Part shown: piece by piece, positions 33,816 through 42,487 of the stretch
Position numbering within the stretch: position 1 is the stretch's first letter
Layout: every line of letters begins with the position of its first letter
Origin: Actinophytocola xanthii
GTDB lineage: Bacteria > Actinomycetota > Actinomycetes > Mycobacteriales > Pseudonocardiaceae
DNA: 64,000 nt
Assembly: GCF_001921205.1 (NCBI RefSeq)
Contig: NZ_MSIE01000002.1
Location: forward strand, 186,001-250,000
Reading direction: 5' to 3'
Notes under the pieces: model-generated
The model's input: the letters and a program-made list of their open reading frames with translations, nothing else
Told to the model about the DNA's origin: nothing
The model's database searches: none
Position numbers and translations under genes: made by a program

Positions 33816-34673
33816 ATGGACACCGACACCAGGCGGTACGGAAGCTCCGCGCGGTTCGTGCACCGGTGGCAGCAGTGGAAGGTGGCGAGGGAGCGGGAGC
33901 TCGCCCAGCCCCACGGGTGGCTGGCGCTGGTGTCGCTGGACTGGCTGTCCGGTACGCCCCAGGAGTATCCCGGGGTGCCGGGCAGGTGGTGGCAGGACCG
34001 CGACGCCGCCTACGTCGACCCGAACGGCGCCTTCCTGACCGTCGACGGCGAGCCGCTTGCCGGGGTGCACCGGTTCGAGCTGGAGAACAGCGGAGCCGGG
34101 GCCCGGGTGTCGACCGGTGAGGTCGAGATCGAGGTCGCGCGTCGGTCGGGCTACCTCGTCCGCGTGCACGACCCGAACGCGCCCGCCCTGGCGGCCTTCA
34201 CCGGCGTGCCGACCTACGACCCGGACCCGGCGTGGGTGCTCCCCGCGCGGTTCGAGCCGTTCGAGCGGCCGCGCGCGGTCACCGTGGGCGCGGTGGTCGA
34301 AGGGCTCAGCCACGTCTACACCGCCCCCGGCTTCGTGCGCTTCGACCACGACGGGGCGCCCCACGTGCTCACGGCGTTCAACGGACCGGCCGGCCGCGGG
34401 CTGAGCATCCTGTTCACGGACGCGACCAGCGGCGTGACGACCTACGCCGCGAGCAGGGCGGTGGAGGCCGACCTGCCGGCCGACGGCGTGGTGCTGCTCG
34501 ACTTCAACCGCGCGCGCAACCTGCCCTGCGCGTTCACCGACTTCGCCACCTGCCCGCTCCCGCCGACGGGCAACCACCTGCCCTTCGCCGTGACCGCGGG
34601 GGAGTTGGTGCCCTACGAACGCCGACGCGCCCTGCCGCGACCTCGCCGGGAGCGGGGTACCGGGCCGAGGTAG
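33816..34673 (+). CDS. DUF1684-domain protein
   Basis: 285 residues from ATG 33816, six bases after GGGAGGGA. The sequence matches the DUF1684 pattern: WQQWKVARERELAQPHGWLA, LVSLDWLSGTPQEYPGVPG at the start, WVLPARFEPFERPRAVTVG in the middle, FNGPAGRGLSILFTDATSGV, LLDFNRARNLPCAFTDFATC and PPTGNHLPFAVTAGE at the end. There is no signal peptide. The function of this family is not established. It stands between the first OsmC gene and the TauD operon, so cotranscription with neither is sure. Confidence 0.85.
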   Translation: MDTDTRRYGSSARFVHRWQQWKVARERELAQPHGWLALVSLDWLSGTPQEYPGVPGRWWQDRDAAYVDPNGAFLTVDGEPLAGVHRFELENSGAGARVSTGEVEIEVARRSGYLVRVHDPNAPALAAFTGVPTYDPDPAWVLPARFEPFERPRAVTVGAVVEGLSHVYTAPGFVRFDHDGAPHVLTAFNGPAGRGLSILFTDATSGVTTYAASRAVEADLPADGVVLLDFNRARNLPCAFTDFATCPLPPTGNHLPFAVTAGELVPYERRRALPRPRRERGTGPR

Positions 34674-34704
34674 CCGCCGTCGATCCTAGGTCACAGACCT
34701 CCGC

Positions 34705-34726
34705 CCCTTCCGCATCGTGGGAAGGG
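34705..34726 (+). promoter_or_regulatory. Leader hairpin before the organosulfur operon
   Basis: A perfect 7-bp inverted repeat CCCTTCC (34705-34711) / GGAAGGG (34720-34726) with an 8-base loop lies about 85 bp upstream of the TauD-like start. It is followed at once by a small CCAC-TTT-GTGG hairpin near 34730-34740. This 138-bp leader could act in attenuation or be a promoter element; it does not match the SAM riboswitch cores I know. Confidence 0.35.
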
Positions 34727-34811
34727 ACTCCACTTTGTGGACGAAGGCGCCGCCAGCCGCTGGACTTGCCCTACGGAGTCCTGGCGACGGTTTCGGCGAG
34801 GGAGGAGACCC

Positions 34812-35672
34812 ATGACCACGACAGCGATCGCGTTCGAACCGCTGACGATCGCCATCGGTGCGCGGGTGCCGGGCATCGACCTGGCGTCGGACCTGACACC
34901 GGAGGTGGTGGCGGCCATCCGGGCCGCGCTGCTGGACCACAAGGTGCTGGTGTTCCCGGACCAGCGGCTGACCCCCGACGCGCACCGGGCGTTCGCGGCG
35001 ACGCTCGGTGAGCTGACCCCGGCGCATCCGGTGGTGCCCGGGCTGGATGCCGCCCACCCCGAGATCTACGTGCTCGACAGCGGCGACGGCGGCAAGGCAC
35101 CCGTCTGGCACACCGACGTCACGTTCACCAGCACGCCGCCGCTCGGCTCCGTGCTGCGTGCGGTGCACCTGCCGCCCGCCGGTGGCGACACCTGCTGGAC
35201 CGACCTGGAAGCCGCGTACCTGACGCTGTCCCCACCGCTGCGCCGCCTCGCCGACCAGCTCGAGGCGGTCCACGACGGGCGAAGGGACTTCGAGGAGTAC
35301 CTGAACGTCCGCCTGTCCGGCGAGGGGAACGTCTGGGAGGGGGAGACGATCCGCTCCCTCGAGCCGGTCGTGCACCCCGTCGTCCGGGTGCACCCGGAGA
35401 CCGGCCGGCGCAGCCTGTTCGTCAACCCCGGCTTCACCACCGGCATCCAGGACGTGTCCGAGACCGAGAGCCGGACGCTGCTGGATATCTTCTTCGCCGC
35501 CATCGGCCGCCCCGAGCACAGCGTGCGCCATCGCTGGAGCCCTGGCGACGTCGTGGTGTGGGACAACCGCAGCACCGCGCACCTGGCCGTCGACGACTAC
35601 GGCGACCAGCACCGGGTCATGCACCGGATCACCATCCGAGGGGACCGGCCGGTGGGGCCCGGCTCGAGGTGA
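34812..35672 (+). CDS. TauD/TfdA-family Fe(II)/2-oxoglutarate dioxygenase
   Basis: 286 residues from ATG 34812, after GGAGGAG. Iron ligands are visible as H-x-D in APVWHTDVTF and the distal His in NRSTAHLAVDDYGDQHRVMH, and the 2-oxoglutarate Arg region is HRVMHRITIRGD. The family oxidises taurine, alkylsulfonates or sulfate esters to release sulfite or sulfate. The operon context (FMN reductase, flavin monooxygenases, SsuABC-type importer) supports a sulfonate or sulfate-ester substrate, which cannot be named from sequence. The stop overlaps the next start (GTGA). Confidence 0.93.
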   Translation: MTTTAIAFEPLTIAIGARVPGIDLASDLTPEVVAAIRAALLDHKVLVFPDQRLTPDAHRAFAATLGELTPAHPVVPGLDAAHPEIYVLDSGDGGKAPVWHTDVTFTSTPPLGSVLRAVHLPPAGGDTCWTDLEAAYLTLSPPLRRLADQLEAVHDGRRDFEEYLNVRLSGEGNVWEGETIRSLEPVVHPVVRVHPETGRRSLFVNPGFTTGIQDVSETESRTLLDIFFAAIGRPEHSVRHRWSPGDVVVWDNRSTAHLAVDDYGDQHRVMHRITIRGDRPVGPGSR

Positions 35673-37582
35673 CCGGTTCGACACGTGCCATCGCGGTCGT
35701 CGGCGCCGGCCCGCGCGGCGTCGGTCTCCTGGAGCGGATCGCGGCGAACGTGCCGGAGCTGTACGACGGCCGGCTGGTCGTCCACCTGGTCGACCCGTTC
35801 CCGCCCGGACCCGGTCGGGTCTGGCGGTTCGCGCAGTCGCCGTTGCTGCGGATGAACTCCATGCCGGAGGACGTCACGATGTTCACCGACGACACCGTCC
35901 GCTGTGCCGGGCCGATCCGCCCGGGTCCGACGCTGGCGGAATGGGTGGCGGCGGTGCGCGAGGGCGAGCTGGCGGCCGAGGTGGATCCGGCGCTGCTGGA
36001 CGAGCTGCGGTCGATGACCGCGACGACGTTTCCCACCCGGCGGCTGCACAGCGCCTATCTGGACTGGTTCTTCACCCGGGTGCTCGACACCCTGTCGGAC
36101 GGTGTCGAGGTGCGGGTGCACGCCGCCGCCGCGGTCGACATCACCGGCCCGGAGGACGGTCCCCAGTCCGTGTGGCTGTCCGGCCGGGCCGAGCCGGTGC
36201 TCGCCGACGTCGTCGTGCTGACGGTCGGTCACCTCGGCGCGGGTCCGACGCCCGAGGAGGCGGGGCTGGGGGAGCACGCCGCAGCGCACGGGTTGCGTTA
36301 CCTGCCGCCCGCGTACACCGCCGACCTCGACCTGTCCGCCCTGGCACCGGCGGAACCGGTGCTGCTGCGGGGTTTCGGCCTCGCGTTCGTCGACCTCGCC
36401 GTACTGCTGACCGAGGGACGCGGCGGTCGTTTCACCGCGGGGCCGGACGGGGCGCTCACCTACCACCCGTCCGGGGCGGAGCCCGTGCTGCACGTCGGCT
36501 CCCGTCGCGGGGTGCCGTACCACGCCAAGCCCGCATACCCGCTGCAGGGGGACCCGGTGCCGCTGCCGCGGTTCTTCGGGCCGCCGGAGGTCTCCGCGCT
36601 GCTCGCCCGGCCGGGACGGCTGGACCTGCGCGCCGACGTGTGGCCGCTGATGGCCAAGGAGATCGGCTGGGGCTACTACCACGAGCTGTTCACCGCCCAC
36701 CCGCACCGGACCCGGATGGGTCTTACCGAGTTCGCCGAGCGGTACGCCGGCCTGGACTGGGGTGTGGACGAGCTGGCCTCTCTCGTCGAACGGGCGGTGC
36801 CGGCCACAGAGGACCGGCTCGACCTGTCCGCGCTGGACCGCCCGCTGCGCGGACTGCGGTTCACCGACCGGGCCGCGCTCACCACCCACGTGTGCCGGTA
36901 CGTGGAGGCGGACCTCGCACGCCGGGAGAACCCCGCCTTCAGCGCGGACCTCGGCGCGTTCCTGACGCTGCTGTCGGTGTTCGGCCAGCTCGCCCAGCTG
37001 GTCGGCGCGGGGAAGCTGACCCCGCAGTCCCAAGTGGACGATGTGGACGGCTGGTGGTTCGGCTTCTTCAGCTTCTACGCCAGCGGCCCGCCCGGTCACC
37101 GGCTGCGCGAGCTGCTCGCGCTGGTCCGGGCTGGGGTGGTGCGTCCGGTGGGCCCGGACATGTGGGTGCGCGCCGAGCACGGGCGGTTCACGGCCGGCAG
37201 CCCGAGTGTGCCCGGCGTGGTCGAGGCCACCACGCTCGTCGAGGCCCGGCTGCCGACGCCGAGCGTGCGCCGGAGCACCGACCCCCTGGTCAGGGTGCTG
37301 CACGAACGCGGCGAGCTGCTCGAGGAGGTGTTGCGGGACAGGGACGGTACGGGTGAACGCACCACCGGGCGCATCACCACGACGGCGGCCGGCGGCCTGG
37401 TGGACGCCTCGGGGCGGGCGCATCCGCGGCGCTTCGCGCTCGGTCCGCACACCAGCTCCCGCTCGCCGGGTGCGTTCACGAGGCCGAGGACCAACGCGGT
37501 CGGTTTCCGTCAGAACGACGCGGTGGCGAGGGACATTCTCGCCCTCCTCGGCGCCGCCGTGGAAGCGCATTCCACACTGTGA
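35669..37582 (+). CDS. FAD/NAD(P)-binding protein of the organosulfur operon
   Basis: 637 residues from a GTG overlapping the TauD-like stop. The N-terminus is a dinucleotide-binding fold (IAVVGAGPRGVGLLERIAAN) of the NAD_binding_9 type, with LLRMNSMPEDVTMFTDDTV and VVVLTVGHLGAG nearby. The C-terminal half is long and less characteristic (WGYYHELFTAHPHRTRMG, DDVDGWWFGFFSFYASGPPG, and a final RPRTNAVGFRQNDAVARDIL). Members of this group often sit beside TauD-like and flavin monooxygenase genes in actinomycete sulfur loci, but their reaction is not known to me. A monooxygenase or a cofactor-handling role is possible. Confidence 0.85.
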   Translation: MTGSTRAIAVVGAGPRGVGLLERIAANVPELYDGRLVVHLVDPFPPGPGRVWRFAQSPLLRMNSMPEDVTMFTDDTVRCAGPIRPGPTLAEWVAAVREGELAAEVDPALLDELRSMTATTFPTRRLHSAYLDWFFTRVLDTLSDGVEVRVHAAAAVDITGPEDGPQSVWLSGRAEPVLADVVVLTVGHLGAGPTPEEAGLGEHAAAHGLRYLPPAYTADLDLSALAPAEPVLLRGFGLAFVDLAVLLTEGRGGRFTAGPDGALTYHPSGAEPVLHVGSRRGVPYHAKPAYPLQGDPVPLPRFFGPPEVSALLARPGRLDLRADVWPLMAKEIGWGYYHELFTAHPHRTRMGLTEFAERYAGLDWGVDELASLVERAVPATEDRLDLSALDRPLRGLRFTDRAALTTHVCRYVEADLARRENPAFSADLGAFLTLLSVFGQLAQLVGAGKLTPQSQVDDVDGWWFGFFSFYASGPPGHRLRELLALVRAGVVRPVGPDMWVRAEHGRFTAGSPSVPGVVEATTLVEARLPTPSVRRSTDPLVRVLHERGELLEEVLRDRDGTGERTTGRITTTAAGGLVDASGRAHPRRFALGPHTSSRSPGAFTRPRTNAVGFRQNDAVARDILALLGAAVEAHSTL

Positions 37583-37647
37583 GCAGTCGTTGTCGTGCTG
37601 GTTCCCGTGTGGGTGGATGGGGCGGGAGACCAGGAAGGGTGGGTGCC

Positions 37648-37740
37648 ATGGCTCGGGTGCGGCGCGGCGTACGCCTGCTCTACTCCCTGGCGCGCTTCGA
37701 GGCTGACGCCTGGGCGGCACTGCGGTTCACCACGTCCTGA
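37648..37740 (+). CDS. Possible 30-residue leader or small peptide
   Basis: In the 193-bp gap inside the sulfur operon there is an ATG at 37648 preceded by GGAAGG, giving a 30-residue Arg/Ala/Leu-rich peptide (MARVRRGVRLLYSLARFEAD at its start) ending at TGA 37740. It may be a regulatory upstream ORF for the FMN reductase gene that starts 36 bp later, or chance. It lacks the Cys codons expected of a cysteine-sensing attenuator. Confidence 0.3.
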   Translation: MARVRRGVRLLYSLARFEADAWAALRFTTS

Positions 37741-37775
37741 CCCGTTCGAGGAAGACGGTCCGATCGGAGGTTCGT

Positions 37776-38321
37776 GTGTCGTTCATCGTCGCGCTGGCGG
37801 GCAGCCCGTCCGCGGGTTCGCGGACAGTCGCCCTGGTCGAGTTGCTCGCCGAGTGGCTGGCCGCCGACGGGCACGAGGTGCGGGTGGTGCCGGTCCGCGC
37901 GTTGCCGGCCGAGGCCTTGCTCGGCGCCGACAGCGGCGACCCCGCGGTCGCCGACGCCGTCGGCGCGGTGGTCGCCGCGGACGGTGTGATCGTCGGTTCC
38001 CCGGTCTACAAGGCGGCCTACTCGGGCGTGCTGAAGACGTTCCTCGACTTGTTGCCGGTCAACGTGCTCGCCGGCAAGACGGCGCTGCCGCTGCTCACCG
38101 GCGCTGCCCCGGCGCACGCGCTGGCCGTGGACTACGCGTTGGCGCCGGTGCTGGCCGCGCTGGGCGCCCGCCACGTGGTGCCCGGCCTGTTCCTCGTGGA
38201 CAAGCAGATCGAGCGCACCCCGGACGGGGCGGTGCTCGCGCCGGAGGTCCGCGCGAGGGTGGAGGACACGCTCGCGGGATTCGCCGCGGCCCTGCCCGTC
38301 ACGAGCGAGGTGCGGCGGTGA
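37776..38321 (+). CDS. ssuE: NAD(P)H-dependent FMN reductase (SsuE-like)
   Basis: 181 residues from GTG 37776, six bases after GGAGG. The flavodoxin-like fold shows the FMN phosphate loop (ALAGSPSAGSRTVALVE) and the GSPVYKAAYSGVLKTFLDLL motif, typical of the SsuE/NADPH-dependent FMN reductase family. It would supply reduced FMN to the two flavin monooxygenases encoded directly after it; start and stop overlap (GTGA). Confidence 0.92.
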   Translation: MSFIVALAGSPSAGSRTVALVELLAEWLAADGHEVRVVPVRALPAEALLGADSGDPAVADAVGAVVAADGVIVGSPVYKAAYSGVLKTFLDLLPVNVLAGKTALPLLTGAAPAHALAVDYALAPVLAALGARHVVPGLFLVDKQIERTPDGAVLAPEVRARVEDTLAGFAAALPVTSEVRR

Positions 38322-39466
38322 CGCCAGCACTGCCGCACCTCGCCGTGGCGCTCGACGGCGCCGGCTGGCACCCCGCGGCCTGGCGCGAACCCGACGCCCG
38401 CCCCGCCGAGCTGTTCACCGCCGGGTACTGGACGGACCTGGTCCGCGAGGCCGAGCGCGGCGCCCTGGATCTCGTCACGATCGAGGACTCGTTCGGTGTG
38501 GGGTCCACACAGGACGCCCGGGTGGACCGGGTGTACGGGCGGCTCGACGCCACGCTGGTCGCGGCGGCGGTGGCGCCGCGGACCAGCGCGATCGGCCTGG
38601 TCCCCACCGTGGTCGCCACGCACACCGAGCCGTTCCACGTCTCGAAGGCCGTCGCCAGCCTCGACTACGCCAGCGTCGGCCGGGCCGGCTACCGGGTGCG
38701 GATCTCCACCAGCCCCGCCGAGTTCGCCCACGTCGGCCGGCGCGAGGCCGGCGAGGTGGGGGAGCTGCTGGCGGAGGCGGCCGACCACGTCGAGGTGGTG
38801 CGCCGGTTGTGGGACAGCTGGGAGGACGACGCCGAGATCCGCGACGCCGCCACCGGACGGTTCGTCGACCGGAGCAAGCTGCACTACATCGACTTCACCG
38901 GACAGTGGTTCAGCGTCAAGGGCCCCTCGATCACGCCTCGCCCGCCCCAGGGCCAGCCACCGGTCGTGGTGCTCGCCCACGCCGCGCCGGTCTACCGACT
39001 CGCCGCCCGCGCGGCCGACGTCGTGCTGGTGACCCCGCGCGATCCCGCCCATGCCACGGAGCTCCTGGCCGAGGTCCGCGCCGAGGAGCTTGCCGTTGGC
39101 CGGCCCACGCCGTTGCACGTCTTCGGTGAGCTGGTCGTGTTCCTCGACGAGACCACGGCCGGGGCCACCGGCCGGCTCGCGCGGCTCGACGAGCGCGACG
39201 GCGGCGAGCTCAGGTCGGACGCGGCGGTGTTCGCCGGAACGGTGGACGACCTGGCGGACCTGCTGCTCGATCTGTGCGCTGCCGGGCTGACCGGGATCCG
39301 GCTACGGCCCGGGGCACTGCCCCACGACCTCGTCGCGGTCACCCGAGGGCTCGTGCCGCGGCTCCAGGCCAGGGGATCGTTCCGCCGCCACTACACCGAG
39401 GGCACCCTGCGTGCCCGGCTCGGTCTCGCCCGGCCCGCCAACCGCTACGCCGAGGTGACCCGATGA
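38318..39466 (+). CDS. LLM-class (luciferase-like) flavin-dependent monooxygenase
   Basis: 382 residues from a GTG overlapping the ssuE stop. Bacterial-luciferase-like TIM barrel: REAERGALDLVTIEDSFGVG, TSAIGLVPTVVATHTEPFHV, ASLDYASVGRAGYRVRISTS and an expected long insertion before the C-terminal helices. It uses FMNH2 from the neighbouring reductase and O2, most likely to cleave a C-S or similar bond in an organosulfur compound. It is less like SsuD than the usual sulfonate enzyme, so the substrate is open. Confidence 0.9.
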   Translation: MTPALPHLAVALDGAGWHPAAWREPDARPAELFTAGYWTDLVREAERGALDLVTIEDSFGVGSTQDARVDRVYGRLDATLVAAAVAPRTSAIGLVPTVVATHTEPFHVSKAVASLDYASVGRAGYRVRISTSPAEFAHVGRREAGEVGELLAEAADHVEVVRRLWDSWEDDAEIRDAATGRFVDRSKLHYIDFTGQWFSVKGPSITPRPPQGQPPVVVLAHAAPVYRLAARAADVVLVTPRDPAHATELLAEVRAEELAVGRPTPLHVFGELVVFLDETTAGATGRLARLDERDGGELRSDAAVFAGTVDDLADLLLDLCAAGLTGIRLRPGALPHDLVAVTRGLVPRLQARGSFRRHYTEGTLRARLGLARPANRYAEVTR

Positions 39467-40806
39467 GCAGGCCCCGCAAGGAGATCCACCTCGCGGCGCA
39501 CTTCCCGGGCGTGAACAACACGACGGTGTGGAGCGACCCGGCGGCCGGCAGCCACATCGAGTTCGACTCCTTCCGGCACTTCGCGCGGACCGCGGAGCGA
39601 GCCAGGTTCGACTTCCTGTTCCTGGCCGAGGGGCTACGGCTGCGGGAGCAGGGGGGCGAGATCTACGACCTGGACGTGATGGGGCGTCCCGACACGTTCA
39701 CCGTCCTCGCCGCCCTGTCGGCGGTGACCGACCGGCTCGGGCTCGCGGGCACGATCAACTCGACGTTCAACGAGCCGTTCGAGGTCGCGCGGCAGTTCGC
39801 CACCCTGGACCACCTGTCCGGCGGTCGGGCGGCGTGGAACGTCGTCACCTCGTGGGACGCGTTCACCGGCGAGAACTTCCGGCGCGGCGGGTTCCTCGCG
39901 GAGGCCGACCGGTACCGGCGCGCGGAGCGGTTCCTGCGCGCGGCCTGGACGCTGTTCGACTCGTGGCGCGGCGACGAGATCCTCGCGGACAAGGCGTCCG
40001 GACGGTTCCTCACCGCGCCGGGCCCGGGCGCCTTCACCCACCGGGACGACCACTTCGACATCGCGGGACACTTCCCGGTGCCGCGCAGCCCCCAGGGGCG
40101 CCCGGTGATCTTCCAGGCCGGTGACTCGAACGAGGGCCGCGAGTTCGCCGCCGCCACCGCCGACGCCATCTTCTCCCGGCACGGCACGCTCGAGGCGGGA
40201 AAGGCGTTCTACGCGGACGTCAAGGGCCGCCTCGCCCGCTACGGCCGCACTCCGGAGTCGCTGAAGGTGTTGCCAGCGGCCACGTTCGTGCTGGGCGACA
40301 CCGACGAGGACGCGCGCGAGCGGGCCGCGGTCGTGCGCCGCCAGCAGGTCAGCGGGCAGACCGCGATCAAGCTCCTGGAGCAGGTGTGGAACCGGGACCT
40401 GTCCGGCTACGACCCGGACGGCCCGCTGCCCGAGGAGGACCCGCGGGTCGGCACCGACCACATCGCCAGGGGCCGCGCCAGTGTCCGCATGACCCGGGAC
40501 CCGCTCGCGGTCGCCAGGCAGTGGCGGGAGCTGGCGGCGGAGAAGAACCTGTCGATCCGCGAGCTGATGATCGAGGTCGGCGCACGGCAGACGTTCGTCG
40601 GCTCGCCGAGGACGGTGGCGGACGCCATCGACGAACTGGTGCAGGCCGACGCGAGCGACGGGTTCATCCTCGTCCCGCACCTCACCCCGGGCGGCCTGGA
40701 CGTCTTCGCCGACACGGTCGTGCCGCTGCTCCAGGAGCGCGGCGCCTTCCGCACCGAGTACTCGGGCACGACGCTGCGCGAGCACCTCGGCCTGCCTACC
40801 TCGTGA
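39463..40806 (+). CDS. NtaA/SnaA/DszA-family FMNH2-dependent monooxygenase
   Basis: 447 residues, ATG overlapping the previous stop (ATGA). The start EIHLAAHFPGVNNTTVWSDP and the motifs FDFLFLAEGLRLREQGG, TINSTFNEPFEVARQFATLD, GGRAAWNVVTSWDAFTGENF and FQAGDSNEGREFAA fit the NtaA/SnaA/DszA/DmoA group. These enzymes oxidise sulfones, dimethyl sulfide or nitrilotriacetate with FMNH2. In this operon, with ssuE, TauD-like and Ssu transport genes, desulfurisation of a sulfone or thioether is likely. The 3' end overlaps the convergent IclR gene by 11 bp. Confidence 0.92.
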   Translation: MSRPRKEIHLAAHFPGVNNTTVWSDPAAGSHIEFDSFRHFARTAERARFDFLFLAEGLRLREQGGEIYDLDVMGRPDTFTVLAALSAVTDRLGLAGTINSTFNEPFEVARQFATLDHLSGGRAAWNVVTSWDAFTGENFRRGGFLAEADRYRRAERFLRAAWTLFDSWRGDEILADKASGRFLTAPGPGAFTHRDDHFDIAGHFPVPRSPQGRPVIFQAGDSNEGREFAAATADAIFSRHGTLEAGKAFYADVKGRLARYGRTPESLKVLPAATFVLGDTDEDARERAAVVRRQQVSGQTAIKLLEQVWNRDLSGYDPDGPLPEEDPRVGTDHIARGRASVRMTRDPLAVARQWRELAAEKNLSIRELMIEVGARQTFVGSPRTVADAIDELVQADASDGFILVPHLTPGGLDVFADTVVPLLQERGAFRTEYSGTTLREHLGLPTS

Positions 40807-41581
40807 GCGGTGCGGTGAGCAGCGGGGCGATGCGGCGGGTGGTCCCCTCGAGCAGCTCCGCCAACTCCGGCAGCCGGTCGTCGGTGATGCGCACCGTGGG
40901 GCCCTGGATCGCGACCGCGGCGACCAGGCCGCCGTCGGACCGGATCACCGGGGCGGCGATGGCCCGGACACCGGGGTTGCGCTCCTCGTCGTTGAGGGCC
41001 CAGCCGCGTTCGCGGACCAGCTCGAGCTCGGCGCGGAGCTGGTCGCGGTCGGTGATCGTGCGGTGGGTGGCCGCCACCAGCTCGCCCAGCCGCGCTATCT
41101 CGCCGTCGATGTCGCCGCCGTGGGCCAGCAGGCACTTGCCCATGGCCGACACGTGCATCGGAACCCTGCTCCCCGGCGCCTGGGAGAACCGCAGCGGCTG
41201 CTGGGACACCACGTCGAGCACCACCCGTACCTCGTGACGCGCGCGGATGCCGAGGTTGATCGACTCGCCGGTCACCTCGGCGAGCTCCTCCAGCAGGGGC
41301 AGTGCCTGCTGGTAGCCGAGCCGCTGCTCGGCCTTCCTGCCGAGGACGACGAGTGCGGGACCGAGCAGGTAGCGCTCGGTGCGCGGGTCCTGGTGGAGCA
41401 GACCGGCCTCGACGAGCGTGCGGGCGAGGCGGTGGGCGGTGCTCACGGTGAGGCCCGTGCGCTGGGCGAGCTCGGTGATCCCCACGCCGTAGTTGTCGGT
41501 CTCGACGCAACGCAGGACCGAGAGGGCGCGCTCGACGGCCTGTGCGCCGGATCGTGGCTGGCTGGACGGCTCTCCGCTCAC
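40796..41581 (-). CDS. IclR-family transcriptional regulator
   Basis: About 261 residues from GTG 41581; an upstream start would add 14 residues. The N-terminal winged helix is seen in GAQAVERALSVLRCVETDNY, then GITELAQRTGLTVSTAHRLA. The C-terminal IclR effector domain includes RVPMHVSAMGKCLLAH and GWALNDEERNPGVRAIAAPV. It diverges from the ATP-binding gene of the importer (about 90 bp between starts) and is convergent with the monooxygenase operon, so it probably controls the importer, perhaps in response to a sulfur metabolite. Confidence 0.93.
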   Translation of the reverse strand: MSGEPSSQPRSGAQAVERALSVLRCVETDNYGVGITELAQRTGLTVSTAHRLARTLVEAGLLHQDPRTERYLLGPALVVLGRKAEQRLGYQQALPLLEELAEVTGESINLGIRARHEVRVVLDVVSQQPLRFSQAPGSRVPMHVSAMGKCLLAHGGDIDGEIARLGELVAATHRTITDRDQLRAELELVRERGWALNDEERNPGVRAIAAPVIRSDGGLVAAVAIQGPTVRITDDRLPELAELLEGTTRRIAPLLTAPLTR

Positions 41582-41673
41582 GCCGGCATCGTCGCACACC
41601 AGCGGCCGGGCAAGACCTCCCACATGATGGAAGTCTTTGCCGTACTGTCGATCTACTTTGTACCGTCCGCGGC

Positions 41674-42468
41674 ATGCACCAGCTCGCCCTGCCGGTTCTG
41701 CTGGCCGCCGTGGGGCGTACCTTCGCCACGCCGGACGGCTCGCGCGAGGTTCTCCGAGACGTGAACCTGGACGTTCACGCGGGCGAGGTGATCGCGCTCG
41801 TCGGCCCGTCCGGGTGCGGCAAGTCGACGCTGCTGCGCCAGGTGAGCGCCCTGGACACGCCGACGACGGGGACCGTCGCCGTCGGCGGCACCCCGGTCAC
41901 CCCCGGGGACCGGCGTACCGCGGTCGCCTTCCAGGAGCCGCGGCTGCTGCCCTGGCGCACGCTGGCCGCCAACGTCGCCCTCGGACTACCGCTGCGCACC
42001 CCGAGGGCGCAGGGCGCGGCCCGCGTCGCCGAACTGCTCGACCTGGTCGGCCTGGCCGACTCGGCGACGCTGCGCCCCCGCCAGGTCTCCGGGGGGATGG
42101 CGCAGCGGACCTCGCTCGCCCGTGCCCTGGCCCGGGACCCCGGCGTCCTGCTGCTCGACGAGCCGTTCGGCGCGCTGGACGCGCTGACCCGGCTGCGCAT
42201 GCAGGACCTGCTGGTGAACGTGCACGAGACCCGTCCGACGACGGTCCTGCTGGTCACCCACGACGTGGAGGAGGCGCTCTACCTCGCCGACCGCGTCGTG
42301 GTGCTCCGCGGCCTGGCCGACCCGGCGACGGCGCCGTCCGCCGGCAGCGTCGCGCGGGTCGTCGACGTGCCGGGCGAGCGGCCGCGCGACCGCGCCGACC
42401 ACGTGCTGACCGACCTGCGCGCCGAGCTCCTCGAGGACCTCGGCGTCCCCACCCACGTCCGTCCCTGA
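41674..42468 (+). CDS. ssuB: ABC importer ATP-binding protein, SsuB/TauB-like
   Basis: 264 residues. Walker A (GPSGCGKSTLLRQVSA), Q-loop (VAFQEPRLLPWRTLAANVAL), signature (VSGGMAQRTSLARALA), Walker B (VLLLDEPFGALDALTRLRMQ) and switch His (LLVTHDVEEALYLADRVVVL). The RLLPWRT motif is characteristic of the nitrate/sulfonate/taurine subfamily. It powers uptake through the permease at 43491 with the binding protein at 42488. The gene order B-A-C is compact, with 19 bp and then an 8-bp overlap. Confidence 0.92.
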   Translation: MHQLALPVLLAAVGRTFATPDGSREVLRDVNLDVHAGEVIALVGPSGCGKSTLLRQVSALDTPTTGTVAVGGTPVTPGDRRTAVAFQEPRLLPWRTLAANVALGLPLRTPRAQGAARVAELLDLVGLADSATLRPRQVSGGMAQRTSLARALARDPGVLLLDEPFGALDALTRLRMQDLLVNVHETRPTTVLLVTHDVEEALYLADRVVVLRGLADPATAPSAGSVARVVDVPGERPRDRADHVLTDLRAELLEDLGVPTHVRP

Positions 42469-42487
42469 CCCCCACCGAAGGAACCCG

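Noticed and set aside
35597-37720. 707-aa minus-strand frame opposite the FAD/NAD(P)-binding gene
   Set aside because: Antisense shadow rich in Arg, Gly, His and Val without recognisable motifs.
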